Assembly: GCF_023657445.1 (NCBI RefSeq)
Contig: NZ_JAGTWY010000001.1
Coordinates: 3,038,001 to 3,102,000, forward strand
DNA: 64,000 nt
Source of the DNA: Marinobacter sediminum
Lineage (GTDB): Bacteria > Pseudomonadota > Gammaproteobacteria > Pseudomonadales > Oleiphilaceae
Direction: 5' to 3'
Numbering within the stretch: the stretch's first letter is position 1; every line of letters begins with the position of its first letter. Of the stretch, positions 26,838 to 35,526 are shown in pieces. Below the pieces are notes generated by a model. The model made no database searches, had not been told where the DNA came from, and saw only the letters and a program-made list of their open reading frames with translations. The position numbers were made by a program, and so were the translations under genes.

Positions 26838-27512
26838 ATGATTCTGTGCGTTGGCAATATTCTGACAAGCGATCAACTGACGCGCGCAAAGCTGGCCATG
26901 GACGAGGGTCATTTCGAAGATGGCCGGAAAACTGCTGGCTGGCATGCGCGACTGGTCAAGAATAACGAGCAGATGCAGGCATCCAGCGATGAGGCCCGCC
27001 GTCTCCGAGCCGACGTTGAAAAGTCACTGAGTGAACACCCGCTTTTCCAGATGGCGGTGCGCCCGCTGAAAATGACGCCTGTTATTTTCAGTCGCTATCG
27101 TGACGGCATGACTTACGGGAATCATGTGGATGACCCGGTGATGGGCCGCGGAGATGCAAAGCTGCGAACAGATATATCCTTTACCCTGTTCCTGGATGAG
27201 CCCGAGAGTTATGACGGAGGTGAACTGGTTACGGATACCACGGCCGGTGAACAATCCTACAAGCTTCCGGCCGGATCGGCGGTCATCTACCCTTCGTCTA
27301 CCCTGCACCGGGTCGAGCCGGTCACCCGGGGGCAGCGCCGTGTAGCCATCGGCTGGATACAGAGCACCATCCGTGACCCGGCCCAGCGAGAAGTTCTGTT
27401 TGATCTTGATACCGCCCGAAGACAGCTCTTTGAGCGGGATGGCAAGACCACGGAATTTGATCTGCTTACCAAGTCGCTCGCCAATCTCCAGCGTTTTTGG
27501 GCCGAGATGTAG
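26838..27512 (+). CDS. piuC: PiuC-type PKHD hydroxylase (Fe(II)/2-oxoglutarate dioxygenase)
   Basis: A 224-residue dioxygenase of the YbiX/PiuC family. Metal ligands: HVDD (His and Asp, about 97-99) and the distal His of STLHRVEPV (about 157); the 2-oxoglutarate-binding Arg is in GQRRVAIGW. The N-terminal MILCVGNILTSDQL is typical. PiuC accompanies siderophore or TonB receptors and is iron-repressed; the target is not established. Good ribosome site GGAGG before ATG 26838. No TonB receptor gene is adjacent here. Confidence 0.92.
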   Translation: MILCVGNILTSDQLTRAKLAMDEGHFEDGRKTAGWHARLVKNNEQMQASSDEARRLRADVEKSLSEHPLFQMAVRPLKMTPVIFSRYRDGMTYGNHVDDPVMGRGDAKLRTDISFTLFLDEPESYDGGELVTDTTAGEQSYKLPAGSAVIYPSSTLHRVEPVTRGQRRVAIGWIQSTIRDPAQREVLFDLDTARRQLFERDGKTTEFDLLTKSLANLQRFWAEM

Positions 27513-27618
27513 CGGGCAGCTTTAAAAGTCTTTAATACCTGCGCCCTCCGTCTGACGCATGGGTCCATAACCGTTATACTCCGCCCCATAATCCATTTTT
27601 TACCAGCCAGGTTACTTC

Positions 27619-29607
27619 ATGCTTAATGCCGACGCTCTCAGCCAGTTGCGCCAGCTGAAATCCGACATCGAGGAAAACAAGGTGGTCTTTCCCGGCACCG
27701 TCAAAGCCACCAACGGCCGTTTCGGGTTTGTCGCCCTTGATGAAGGCAGGGACGTTTTCCTGCCTCCGGAAGAGATGCAGAAGGTTCTGCCCGGCGACCG
27801 GGTGAACGTGACCGAGCAGGAAGTCGAGAAAGGCAAGGTCCAGGGTGCGGTGGATGAACTCCTGGAGACCCGGCTGACCACCTTTGTCGGCCGTTACCTG
27901 GTCAAAGGCAAAGGCCATTTCGTGGTACCGGAAACTCCCGGCATCAACCGCTGGATTTTCATTCCTCCGAAAGAGCGCATGAACGCCAAGCCGGACGACT
28001 ACATCTATTGCGAGATTCACAAGCACCCGATCAAGGATGGCAAGGGCCAGGCCCGTATCCTGCGGGTGATTGGCAAGGCCGGCGAGCCGGGGATTGAACG
28101 TTCACTGACCCTGGCAACCTTCGATCTTGCGGATACCTGGCCAGAACAGGTTCAGGCCCAGGCCGACAGCCTCAGTGAGAAGGATATCGAAGCGCATGAA
28201 GCCGGCCGGCAAGACCGTACCGCTCAGCCTTATGTAACCATCGACAGTCCGGGCACACAGGATATGGACGACGCTCTGCTGGCGGAACCCAACGCCACGG
28301 GCTGGACCCTGTCCATTGCCATTGCCGATCCGACGTCGGTCCTTGAGCCTGACAGCCCGGCAGAGCAGGAGGCCTTCAATCGTGCCACTGCCATCTACTT
28401 TCCGGGCGAACCCCTGCCGATGCTACCGGACAGCATCAGCACCCGCCTGTGCTCTCTGATGCCCGACGTCAACCGCCTGGCACTGGTGTGTGACCTGCAA
28501 GTCAACAACGATGGCAGCCTCGGTGACTACAGCTTCCATCAGGCCGTCATCCGCTCACACCGCAAGCTCAGTTATGAGCTGGTGGCCAACCTGATCGAGG
28601 GCCGCGAAGACGACGAGATCAAGGCGCTGCCGGATGCCGTTGCCAACAGCCTGGATCAACTGCACCAGGTGGCCACTGCCCTGCGCAAATGGCGCAATGA
28701 GCATGCCCTTCTCAGCGGCGACCGGCCGGAATTCCGATTGCGCCTGGATGAGAACAAGCGCATTCGCCTGATTGAGCCCTCGGTGCAGAACGAAGCCCAC
28801 CGACTGGTTGAGGAATGCATGGTGGCCGCCAACCGATGTGCCGCCGGGTTCCTGGCGCGCCAGGCCTCGGGCCTGTTTATTCAGCACCCGGGTCTTCGGG
28901 ACGACCGTATTGATAACATCCGTGCCCTGCTGGAAAGCCACGCGCCGCACCTGTCAGACGTAGACGCCAACAGCGCGGAAGGTTTCAGGCATCTGATGAA
29001 GCACACTGAGAAGCTCGGGGCCGAAGTGCCGGTGAAAGCCATCATTTCCCGCCAGCTGGCCCGCGCCGAATTAGGGTTTGAAGCAGCGCCGCACCAGGGT
29101 ATGGGGCTCGACGCCTATACCACCTTCACCTCACCGTTGCGCAAGTTCTCGGACTTCTATGTGCACCGGTTGATCAAGGCTGCCCTTTGGGACGTGCCCA
29201 TGAAGGCATTGACGGAGGATCAGCTGGAAAACCTGCAGAAGGCCCAGATTCGTGCCCGTCAGGCCGCCAGCAGTCTGGAAGCCTGGCTGAAGAGCGATTT
29301 TGCCAGGACCCTGGGCGAAGAAACCCTGTCTGGCGTCATCAGCCGCACAGTCCCGGCCGGCTTTTTCGTCCGGCTCGACGCCAATGGCCTCGAAGGCTTT
29401 GTGAGCTGCAAGGATCTGGACGGAAAGTACAGTTTTGATCCGGTCACCCTGCGCCTGATCCATAACAAAAACGGCCGCATCTTCCAGCTGGAGCAGCCGG
29501 TGAAGGTCACCTTTGCAGGTGTGGACGAAGAACGCCGTCAGATCAATTTCAAACTGGTGGAAGCCGAAGAGATCCAGCTCACAGGCACAGACTCGGCGAA
29601 CAGTTGA
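27619..29607 (+). CDS. rnb: Exoribonuclease II (RNB family)
   Basis: A 662-residue 3'-5' exoribonuclease. N-terminal cold-shock-type OB domains (GFVALDEGRDVFLPPEEM and the RWIFIPPKERMNA segment), RNB catalytic domain beginning with DSPGTQDMDDALL (the Asp cluster that binds magnesium), HRLVEECMVAANRCAAGFLA and FTSPLRKFSDFYVHRL, and a C-terminal S1 domain (GVISRTVPAGFFVRL). The length fits RNase II better than the longer RNase R, which has an extra N-terminal and basic C-terminal region. Degrades mRNA fragments. A single-gene unit or cotranscribed with the small gene downstream. Confidence 0.92.
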   Translation: MLNADALSQLRQLKSDIEENKVVFPGTVKATNGRFGFVALDEGRDVFLPPEEMQKVLPGDRVNVTEQEVEKGKVQGAVDELLETRLTTFVGRYLVKGKGHFVVPETPGINRWIFIPPKERMNAKPDDYIYCEIHKHPIKDGKGQARILRVIGKAGEPGIERSLTLATFDLADTWPEQVQAQADSLSEKDIEAHEAGRQDRTAQPYVTIDSPGTQDMDDALLAEPNATGWTLSIAIADPTSVLEPDSPAEQEAFNRATAIYFPGEPLPMLPDSISTRLCSLMPDVNRLALVCDLQVNNDGSLGDYSFHQAVIRSHRKLSYELVANLIEGREDDEIKALPDAVANSLDQLHQVATALRKWRNEHALLSGDRPEFRLRLDENKRIRLIEPSVQNEAHRLVEECMVAANRCAAGFLARQASGLFIQHPGLRDDRIDNIRALLESHAPHLSDVDANSAEGFRHLMKHTEKLGAEVPVKAIISRQLARAELGFEAAPHQGMGLDAYTTFTSPLRKFSDFYVHRLIKAALWDVPMKALTEDQLENLQKAQIRARQAASSLEAWLKSDFARTLGEETLSGVISRTVPAGFFVRLDANGLEGFVSCKDLDGKYSFDPVTLRLIHNKNGRIFQLEQPVKVTFAGVDEERRQINFKLVEAEEIQLTGTDSANS

Positions 29608-29669
29608 AAAACCGTTAGGGCAGGCGCATCGTAATCTAAGGGACATTCCCTGTTTGATGGAGGTGCGCC

Positions 29670-29882
29670 ATGCCCATCACACCCGACGAGTTTCTGAAGA
29701 AGTACGGTTTCGACAAGGAAGACGAGGATCGGGATCACAGCCTTCGCAACAACGCCATGGAGCACGCCAAGCACTTGCGCAGGCCCCATGCCGGAACACC
29801 TCACGATTGGGAAGAATGGGAACGCTACAAGCGCGAGCACCCGGATGAGGTGGAAGACGATGACGACAAAGACAGAGACTGA
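29670..29882 (+). CDS. Small acidic hypothetical protein
   Basis: A 70-residue, highly charged protein with no membrane segment or Cys. Contains HAKHLRRPHAGTPHDWEEWERYKREHPDE and ends in a strongly acidic run of Asp and Glu. Its start has a very good ribosome site (GGAGGTG, 5 nt before ATG). No family recognised. It lies 62 nt after rnb and converges on the acyltransferase gene. Confidence 0.65.
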   Translation: MPITPDEFLKKYGFDKEDEDRDHSLRNNAMEHAKHLRRPHAGTPHDWEEWERYKREHPDEVEDDDDKDRD

Positions 29883-29900
29883 GTCGTCATCCTGTCAGGC

Positions 29901-30791
29901 TCAACCCAGCATCCGCTCCAGCCGTTCGTCCTTGGCTCGCCACTGCTCCGCCAGCCAGTCCTTCACATTCCTGCGGTGCTCAGCGTCCGCTGAATAGTCC
30001 CGGCCCTTGAGGTGCTCCGGGATTTCCGCTGTGTGGATCTCCATCCTGACTTCCTTCACCCGTCCGCAGATAAAATCCCAGAACGTCGGCGCACCGCCGG
30101 GATAGGCAATGGTGACATCCACCAGGGTCTGAATCGAATCACCCATGGCATCGAGAACAAACCCCACGCCACCGGCTTTCGGTGTGAGCAGGTGCTTATA
30201 GGGCGACTTCTGTTTATCGTGCTTGACCTGGGTAAAGCGGGTGCCTTCCACAAAGTTCATCACGCTGACCGGCGTGTGGCGGAACTTCTCGCAAGCAACA
30301 CGGGTGGCCTTGAGGTCTTCACCACGCTTTTCCGGATGCTTGATCAGGTACTCGCGGGTGTAGCGCTTCATAAAGGGGAAGTCGAGCCCCCACCAGGCCA
30401 GGCCGATGACCGGGACCCACATGAGCTGCTGTTTCAGGAAAAACTTCAGGAACGGCGCACGGTGATTGAACACCCGCTGCATGGCCAGGATATCCACCCA
30501 GCTCTGGTGGTTGCTGAGTACCAGATACCAGCTCTCCCGCTTCAGGTTTTCCGCGCCTTTCACGTCCCACTTCGTTCCGTGAGTCAACTTCATCCAGCCG
30601 ACATTACAGGCAACCCAGGCTTCGGCAATGGCAATGATCGCCTTGGTGCAGAGCACCTGGAAGCCCTTGATCGGGACAATGAGCTTCAGTATGGCCGGGA
30701 TATACAGCAGGATGCACCAGAACAGAGTATTGATGCCCAGCAAAATGGAATTAAGTACGCCGATAACAGGAGCAGGAAGGAAACTAAGCAT
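29901..30791 (-). CDS. Inner-membrane 1-acyl-glycerol-3-phosphate acyltransferase family protein (YihG-like)
   Basis: A 296-residue PlsC-family enzyme: one or two N-terminal membrane segments, the acceptor motif NHQSWVDILA (H-x4-D), the FVEGTRFT motif and KAGGVGFVL further on. These match the YihG group of acyltransferases, which modify phospholipid acyl chains. I chose ATG 30791 (MLSFLPAPVIG), with GGAA upstream; an open frame reaches 30923 but the added 44 residues look non-coding. It is divergent from the alpha/beta hydrolase gene. Confidence 0.85.
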   Translation of the reverse strand: MLSFLPAPVIGVLNSILLGINTLFWCILLYIPAILKLIVPIKGFQVLCTKAIIAIAEAWVACNVGWMKLTHGTKWDVKGAENLKRESWYLVLSNHQSWVDILAMQRVFNHRAPFLKFFLKQQLMWVPVIGLAWWGLDFPFMKRYTREYLIKHPEKRGEDLKATRVACEKFRHTPVSVMNFVEGTRFTQVKHDKQKSPYKHLLTPKAGGVGFVLDAMGDSIQTLVDVTIAYPGGAPTFWDFICGRVKEVRMEIHTAEIPEHLKGRDYSADAEHRRNVKDWLAEQWRAKDERLERMLG

Positions 30792-30978
30792 GGGATTCCA
30801 ATTGTGGTTGTTTTGTTCAAATAGAAGCCAATGATAGCAACCGCAGAAGGACTTGGGCAGTAGCCGAAAGTGACCTCTTTGCCACTGAGACTGGACGGAT
30901 TTGCCATAGCCGGCCCCTGCCAACGTGGCTTATTGTTGCCCTACTCCGTTGTTCATCACAATCCCCGGTCAAAATGCT

Positions 30979-32142
30979 ATGGAAACATCAATGCCCAACT
31001 TCGTTAAGTCCGCCGCCGACAAGGCATCGGGGCTGACCCAGCAGACCGCCCTCTATGCCGGCAATGCCTTCGACCGGGTATTCCGCGCCGCCAGCCTGGT
31101 GCAGGCCGGACAAACGCCGTTTGAGACACTGCACAGTGACGGACTGGTGAGTCTCCGCTACTACCCGCCGCTTGAAGAAGACTTCATCGAACTGGATGAC
31201 TCGGTGATTCCAGTCGCGCGCCAGACTCACCGTACCCCCATTGTCATTATCCCGCCGCTGGCTGTGAACATGCTCATCTACGACCTGTTTCCCCAGCGCA
31301 GCCTGGTAAGATTCCTGCGCGCCAAAGGCTTCGAGGTCTACCTGATCGACTGGGGCGTACCAACAAGAGCACACAGCCATTACAACCTGCACACCTACGT
31401 GGCCGAACTATTACCGGCGTACCTGAACCGGGTGCGCGAACACAGCGGCGAACAGGAACTGAGCCTGCACGGCTGGAGTCTGGGCGGCATGTTCACCCTG
31501 TTCTACTCCGCCCTGAGCAACGACCAGCACGTACGCAACGCCATCGTGCTCGGCTCCCCCATCGACAGCCACGCCTCCGGTATCCTTGGCCTGCTGAACC
31601 AGCGCATGGCCGACGTCGCCGACTTCGTGCGCAAACGCACCGGCTTCCGGATCCACGACGTCAAACCCCACTGGTTCCACACCCCCGGCTGGGCCAACAC
31701 CATCGGATTCAAACTGACCAGCCCCATCGCCAGCGTGATGAGCTACTGGGAACTGGTGGTACGCCTGGGCGACCGCGAATTCGTCACTAACCACGCCACC
31801 ACCTCCGCCTTCCTCGACCGGATGGTCGCTTACCCCGGCGGCATCATCCAGGACACCGTCGTAAGAGTCTGGATCGACAACCAGCTCTCCAAAGGTGATA
31901 TCCAGATCGGCGACGACATCGCCCGGCTGGAAAACGTAAACGCCAACTTACTGGCCATCGCCGGCAGCGACGACTCCATGGTCACGCCAGACGCCGCCAA
32001 TCGGGTGATGGACCACGTCAGCTCTGAAGACAAGACCTTTCGGGTCGTACCCGGTGGCCATATGGGCATTCTGGCCGGCAGCAAAGCGCCGAAGGAAAGC
32101 TGGATGGCATTGGCTGAGTGGTTGGCAGAGCGATCTAACTGA
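30979..32142 (+). CDS. PHA-synthase-like alpha/beta hydrolase with Ser nucleophile
   Basis: A 387-residue alpha/beta hydrolase whose overall pattern is that of class III polyhydroxyalkanoate synthase PhaC: IVIIPPLAVNMLIYDLFPQRSLVRFL, EVYLIDWGVPTRAH, the elbow HGWSLGGMF, DHVSSEDKTFRVVPGGHMG at the end. PHA synthases use Cys in the elbow (GxCxG), whereas this protein has Ser (GWSLGG), so polymerisation is doubtful and hydrolase or transferase activity is more likely. No phaE, phaA or phaB nearby. The start is ATG 30979; ATG 30991 is an alternative with a better-placed GGA. Confidence 0.78.
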   Translation: METSMPNFVKSAADKASGLTQQTALYAGNAFDRVFRAASLVQAGQTPFETLHSDGLVSLRYYPPLEEDFIELDDSVIPVARQTHRTPIVIIPPLAVNMLIYDLFPQRSLVRFLRAKGFEVYLIDWGVPTRAHSHYNLHTYVAELLPAYLNRVREHSGEQELSLHGWSLGGMFTLFYSALSNDQHVRNAIVLGSPIDSHASGILGLLNQRMADVADFVRKRTGFRIHDVKPHWFHTPGWANTIGFKLTSPIASVMSYWELVVRLGDREFVTNHATTSAFLDRMVAYPGGIIQDTVVRVWIDNQLSKGDIQIGDDIARLENVNANLLAIAGSDDSMVTPDAANRVMDHVSSEDKTFRVVPGGHMGILAGSKAPKESWMALAEWLAERSN

Positions 32143-32179
32143 GAAATATCATTTAGCGACGGCTGGCTCCGTAAAACGA

Positions 32180-32289
32180 GCGACCGTTGGCCGGGGTCTT
32201 CCAAAACTGTGCGGAGCCAAGGATGGCGGAGCTCAAGCGCTACAGGGACGTACTTGAGCGGGTTTTGGAAGACCCCGGCCAACGGTCGC
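32180..32289. repeat. Stem-core intergenic repeat, copy 1
   Basis: A perfect 28-bp inverted repeat (32180-32207 against 32262-32289) encloses a 54-nt loop. The loop holds the core GGATGGC (32223-32229), then CAAGC, then CAGGGACGT, and an inner 7-bp dyad GCTCAAG / CTTGAGC (32231-32237, 32253-32259). It sits between convergent genes, so it can act as a two-way terminator. A second element with the same core order is at 36072-36168. Confidence 0.75.
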
Positions 32290-32299
32290 ACCACCGAAG

Positions 32300-32971
32300 T
32301 TAGAGATTCTTCAGAGTAGCGGGCAACTCAGAAAGCGAGCCAATAACGGCAGAAGGCTCAATCCCCCAGTCCTCAAACACCTTCTCCGAATCCCGCTTAA
32401 CCCAGACCGCCAGCAACCCTGCAGCCCGGGCCCCAATGACATCCCAGGCATTGCTGGACACCAGGCACAACGGCTCATCCCAGGCCCCGGTTTTCCGACG
32501 CGCATAGGTATACACAGCCGGGTCCGGCTTGAAACTCTTGATGTCATCGACCGACACCAGATCTTCAAACTGCTCGAGCAAGCCATTGTGCCCCAGCACC
32601 TTTTCCAGCGCCGGATAACTGCCATTGGAAAACGCGAATAATGGATACTGACCTTGCAGAGCCTTCAGCGCCGGCAAAGAATCGTCAAAGGCCGGCAGCG
32701 ACAAATAAGCCGTCATCAACTCGTCCTCACGCTGTTGCGACAAGGGCAATTTCCGGGTTGCCATGGCGAAGCGCAAGGCCTGACGGGTACAGACACCGAA
32801 GTCCTCATAGACCCTCATCAGCCCCTTGCGAAAGGAGAACTCCAGCTGCTTCTCCCGCCACAGGGCAGCCACCGCTTCAGCATCTTCGCCGGCGTCCTGT
32901 TTCAGCAGATCCGACATACCCATAGGGTCTACCAGGGTCCCGTAGACATCGAACGCGACTCGCATAGTCAT
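32300..32971 (-). CDS. Haloacid dehalogenase type II (HAD superfamily)
   Basis: A 223-residue HAD enzyme of the L-2-haloacid dehalogenase group. Motif I DVYGTLVD with the nucleophilic Asp (about residue 8), motif II in FAFSNGSY, conserved Lys in SFKPDPAVY, and SSNAWDVIGARAAG in place of the phosphatase DD motif, which is the type II dehalogenase signature. Start ATG 32971 has GGGGGAAG upstream. Expected reaction: hydrolytic removal of halide from 2-haloalkanoic acids; a promiscuous phosphatase is less likely. Confidence 0.88.
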   Translation of the reverse strand: MTMRVAFDVYGTLVDPMGMSDLLKQDAGEDAEAVAALWREKQLEFSFRKGLMRVYEDFGVCTRQALRFAMATRKLPLSQQREDELMTAYLSLPAFDDSLPALKALQGQYPLFAFSNGSYPALEKVLGHNGLLEQFEDLVSVDDIKSFKPDPAVYTYARRKTGAWDEPLCLVSSNAWDVIGARAAGLLAVWVKRDSEKVFEDWGIEPSAVIGSLSELPATLKNL

Positions 32972-33141
32972 ATCGAAACTTCCCCCTCATCCAGTTGTGC
33001 CCGACTGTCCGTAGATCTTACGGTAACGGCTTGAACAATCACTCAACCCTAACAGATAAACGAGCGCCATGCCCCGGACTCCGGAGCCAGACAACGCCAT
33101 AATTATTTCGATGGCGGCCTCTCTGGGGTAAACTGCCATTC

Positions 33142-34053
33142 ATGAACCCCGTTGATACATTCAATCTCGACATCCGCGCCCTTGGAACCTTCATTGCCGT
33201 CCTCGACGAAGGCAGCGTTTCCCGCGCCGCCGTCAAACTCGGTGTTGGCCAGTCCGCTGTCAGCCACACCCTGGAGCGCCTGCGACAGGCTCTGGGAGAC
33301 CCGCTGTTCGTCAAATCCGGCCGTGGCATCACACCAACCCGATACGCCCTGCAAGCCGGACCGCACATCCGCCAGATACTGGACGACCTGCATTCACTCT
33401 CGTCAGGCCCTCCATTTTCACCGGAAACCGCAGAGTTCACCTTTACCATCGCCGCTAACGATTACCAGCGGGACCTCCTGTTACCGCCGCTGACAAGGAT
33501 CCTGCGCCGGGAAGCGCCGGGGATACACCTGCAAGTAATTCCATCAGGCATTCCCAGTGCCGACATGCTGCGCAAGGATGTCTGCGACTTGATCATCTCG
33601 CCCCACGCTCCGGAATCGACAGACATCATGCAGCGGGGCCTGATGGCTGACCGCATGGTGGTGTTTTATGATCCGGAACAGCGGGAAGCACCGAAGGATC
33701 TGCCCGAATACCTGAAGGCCGACCACATTGCGCTGCTCTTCGCCACCGGTGAGAAACCGGGACTGGAAACCTCCCTCACAGCCCGGGGCCTGACCCGGCG
33801 CACGGTGGTCACCGTCTCCAACTTCTCCGGGTTGCCGGAGTTCCTGCGCGGCACCGACATGCTCGCCACCGCCCCGGAACTGATGAGCAAACACTTACTC
33901 AGGGATTTCGCCTGGACGCCCCTGCCCTTTGACTTCAAGCCATTCACCCTGCTGATGCTTTGGCACCGCCGCAACCAGAACGACCCCGCCCACCGCTGGT
34001 TACGGAACCATGTCAATGGCGTTGCCGCCGCCATGAACGGGCTGAGCCAGTAA
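33142..34053 (+). CDS. LysR-family transcriptional regulator
   Basis: A 303-residue LysR regulator. HTH: LGTFIAVLDEGSVSRAAVKL then GVGQSAVSHTLERLRQALGDPLFVK; C-terminal substrate-binding domain (about 95-300) with FTIAANDYQRDLLLPPL. It precedes the Bcr/CflA efflux gene by 154 nt in the same direction, so it may regulate that pump, but the classical divergent arrangement is absent. Inducer unknown. Confidence 0.9.
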   Translation: MNPVDTFNLDIRALGTFIAVLDEGSVSRAAVKLGVGQSAVSHTLERLRQALGDPLFVKSGRGITPTRYALQAGPHIRQILDDLHSLSSGPPFSPETAEFTFTIAANDYQRDLLLPPLTRILRREAPGIHLQVIPSGIPSADMLRKDVCDLIISPHAPESTDIMQRGLMADRMVVFYDPEQREAPKDLPEYLKADHIALLFATGEKPGLETSLTARGLTRRTVVTVSNFSGLPEFLRGTDMLATAPELMSKHLLRDFAWTPLPFDFKPFTLLMLWHRRNQNDPAHRWLRNHVNGVAAAMNGLSQ

Positions 34054-34149
34054 TCAATCAATATTATTCATACATCGTATGAGGCCTGCGGCCGTTATCT
34101 TTCAAGCCACACACCACTAGACTCCCCGCTAACAGTACTTCGGCGAGGC

Positions 34150-34178
34150 GAGGCAGGGGTTTCGGAAAGCCCTGCCTC
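34150..34178 (+). promoter_or_regulatory. Leader hairpin before the efflux gene
   Basis: A 9-bp perfect stem GAGGCAGGG / CCCTGCCTC, extendable by three TTT/AAA pairs across one mismatch, ends 29 nt before the MFS gene ATG. No T-run follows, so it is not an obvious terminator; it could be the end of the LysR transcript or a leader structure. Confidence 0.35.
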
Positions 34179-34207
34179 ACCCCACCTGCTCTCAATTCAG
34201 GATCAGC

Positions 34208-35428
34208 ATGCTTACGTTAACCAGTATCTGGACAACCATACTACTCGCGGCCGCCGTGGCTCTGGGCCCGCTTGCGACCGACATGTATCTGCCGGCACTG
34301 CCACAGATCGGCAGTGACTTTGGTACCGGTACCGATCAGGTTCAGCTGACACTCAGTCTCTACATGGTCGGCTTTGCCATCGCCCAGCTTATTTGCGGAC
34401 CACTGGCCGACCGCTTCGGCCGCAAACCGATCATGATCGGTGGTTTTGTGCTGTTCGCCATCGCCAGTATTGGTTGCGCTCTCGCGACGAATATCGAAAC
34501 ACTGATTCTGTGCCGGTTCCTGCAAGCTCTGGGGGGTTCCGCAGGCCCGGTACTTGGCCGTGCCGCCATTCGGGACATCTATACCCCGCAGGAAGCGGCA
34601 AAGATTCTCGCCATTCTGGCCAGCATCATGGCGCTGGCGCCCGCTATTGCCCCAACCATCGGCGGTTTTCTGGTCGCTGGTCTCGGCTGGTCATCCATCT
34701 TCCTCGCACTCGGTGGCTATGCCCTGGTCATGGCGGTCGTCGTGGCTCTTGGCATCCCTGAGCCCATGCACCCGGAGCACCGCCAGCCGCTGAAACTCTG
34801 CAGCCTGCTGCGCAACTATCGAAGCATCGCTGGCGATGTCAGCTTTCTGGGTTACACCCTGACCAACGCGCTGATTTTCTCGGGCCTGTTCGCATTTCTG
34901 TCCGGCTCGTCGTTCGTGCTGATCGATTTCCTCGGCGTGGCGCCGGAGCATTTTGGCCTCTTCTTCGCCTGTATGGTTGCCGGTTTTGTTGCCGGCAACC
35001 TGTCCGCGGTTCGGCTTGGCAGAAAACTGCTTCCGGACCAGATTCTGGTAAGGGGGCTGGTAACCGCAGTCGCCGGCGGCAGCCTTATGGCCGGCCTGGC
35101 GTTAAGTGAAGTTTACAACGTCTGGGCAGTCATCCTGCCTCAAACCCTGTTCATGGTCGGGACCGGCATGGTTCTGCCTCAAACCATGGCCGGTGCCATG
35201 GCTAACTTCCCGCGTATGGCCGGCTCCGCCTCTGCGCTGTATGGCTTCGTGCAGATGGGAGTTGCGGCCGGAGTTGGCATGCTGGTGGGTCATCTTCACG
35301 ACGGCACATCGATGATTATGGCGGTAATCATTGCCATCTGTGCCTGCGCTGCACTGGCCAGCTACCTTTTGCTGGTACAGCGCTACCCGGCGTCTGACTT
35401 CGAGCCTCAGGGTGTTTCCGCCCGGTAG
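34208..35428 (+). CDS. Bcr/CflA-family multidrug efflux MFS transporter
   Basis: A 406-residue major-facilitator drug exporter with twelve membrane segments. Family hallmarks: ATDMYLPALPQI in the first helix, GPLADRFGRKPIMIGG loop, LQALGGSAGPVLGRAAIRD, and APAIAPTIGGFL in helix 5 (antiporter motif region). Drug/proton antiport across the inner membrane is expected. AGGA precedes ATG 34208. Confidence 0.9.
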   Translation: MLTLTSIWTTILLAAAVALGPLATDMYLPALPQIGSDFGTGTDQVQLTLSLYMVGFAIAQLICGPLADRFGRKPIMIGGFVLFAIASIGCALATNIETLILCRFLQALGGSAGPVLGRAAIRDIYTPQEAAKILAILASIMALAPAIAPTIGGFLVAGLGWSSIFLALGGYALVMAVVVALGIPEPMHPEHRQPLKLCSLLRNYRSIAGDVSFLGYTLTNALIFSGLFAFLSGSSFVLIDFLGVAPEHFGLFFACMVAGFVAGNLSAVRLGRKLLPDQILVRGLVTAVAGGSLMAGLALSEVYNVWAVILPQTLFMVGTGMVLPQTMAGAMANFPRMAGSASALYGFVQMGVAAGVGMLVGHLHDGTSMIMAVIIAICACAALASYLLLVQRYPASDFEPQGVSAR

Positions 35429-35457
35429 CCTGAATGGGGTATTTGTCGGAGGCAAGA

Positions 35458-35474
35458 TAGTCCAAACTGGACTA
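35458..35474. promoter_or_regulatory. Palindrome upstream of tpx
   Basis: Perfect 7-bp dyad TAGTCCA / TGGACTA around AAC, 52 nt before the tpx ATG and 29 nt after the efflux gene. Its position suits an operator overlapping the tpx promoter. It does not match the OxyR consensus well; the binding protein is unknown. Confidence 0.4.
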
Positions 35475-35526
35475 CAAAGAGTACATAGAGAACCTCTTAG
35501 CCCAGTCAACTGAAAAAGGACCTACC

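Noticed and set aside
30012..30824. 270-codon frame on the + strand
   Set aside because: Antisense to the acyltransferase gene, whose NHQSWVD and EGTR motifs are convincing.
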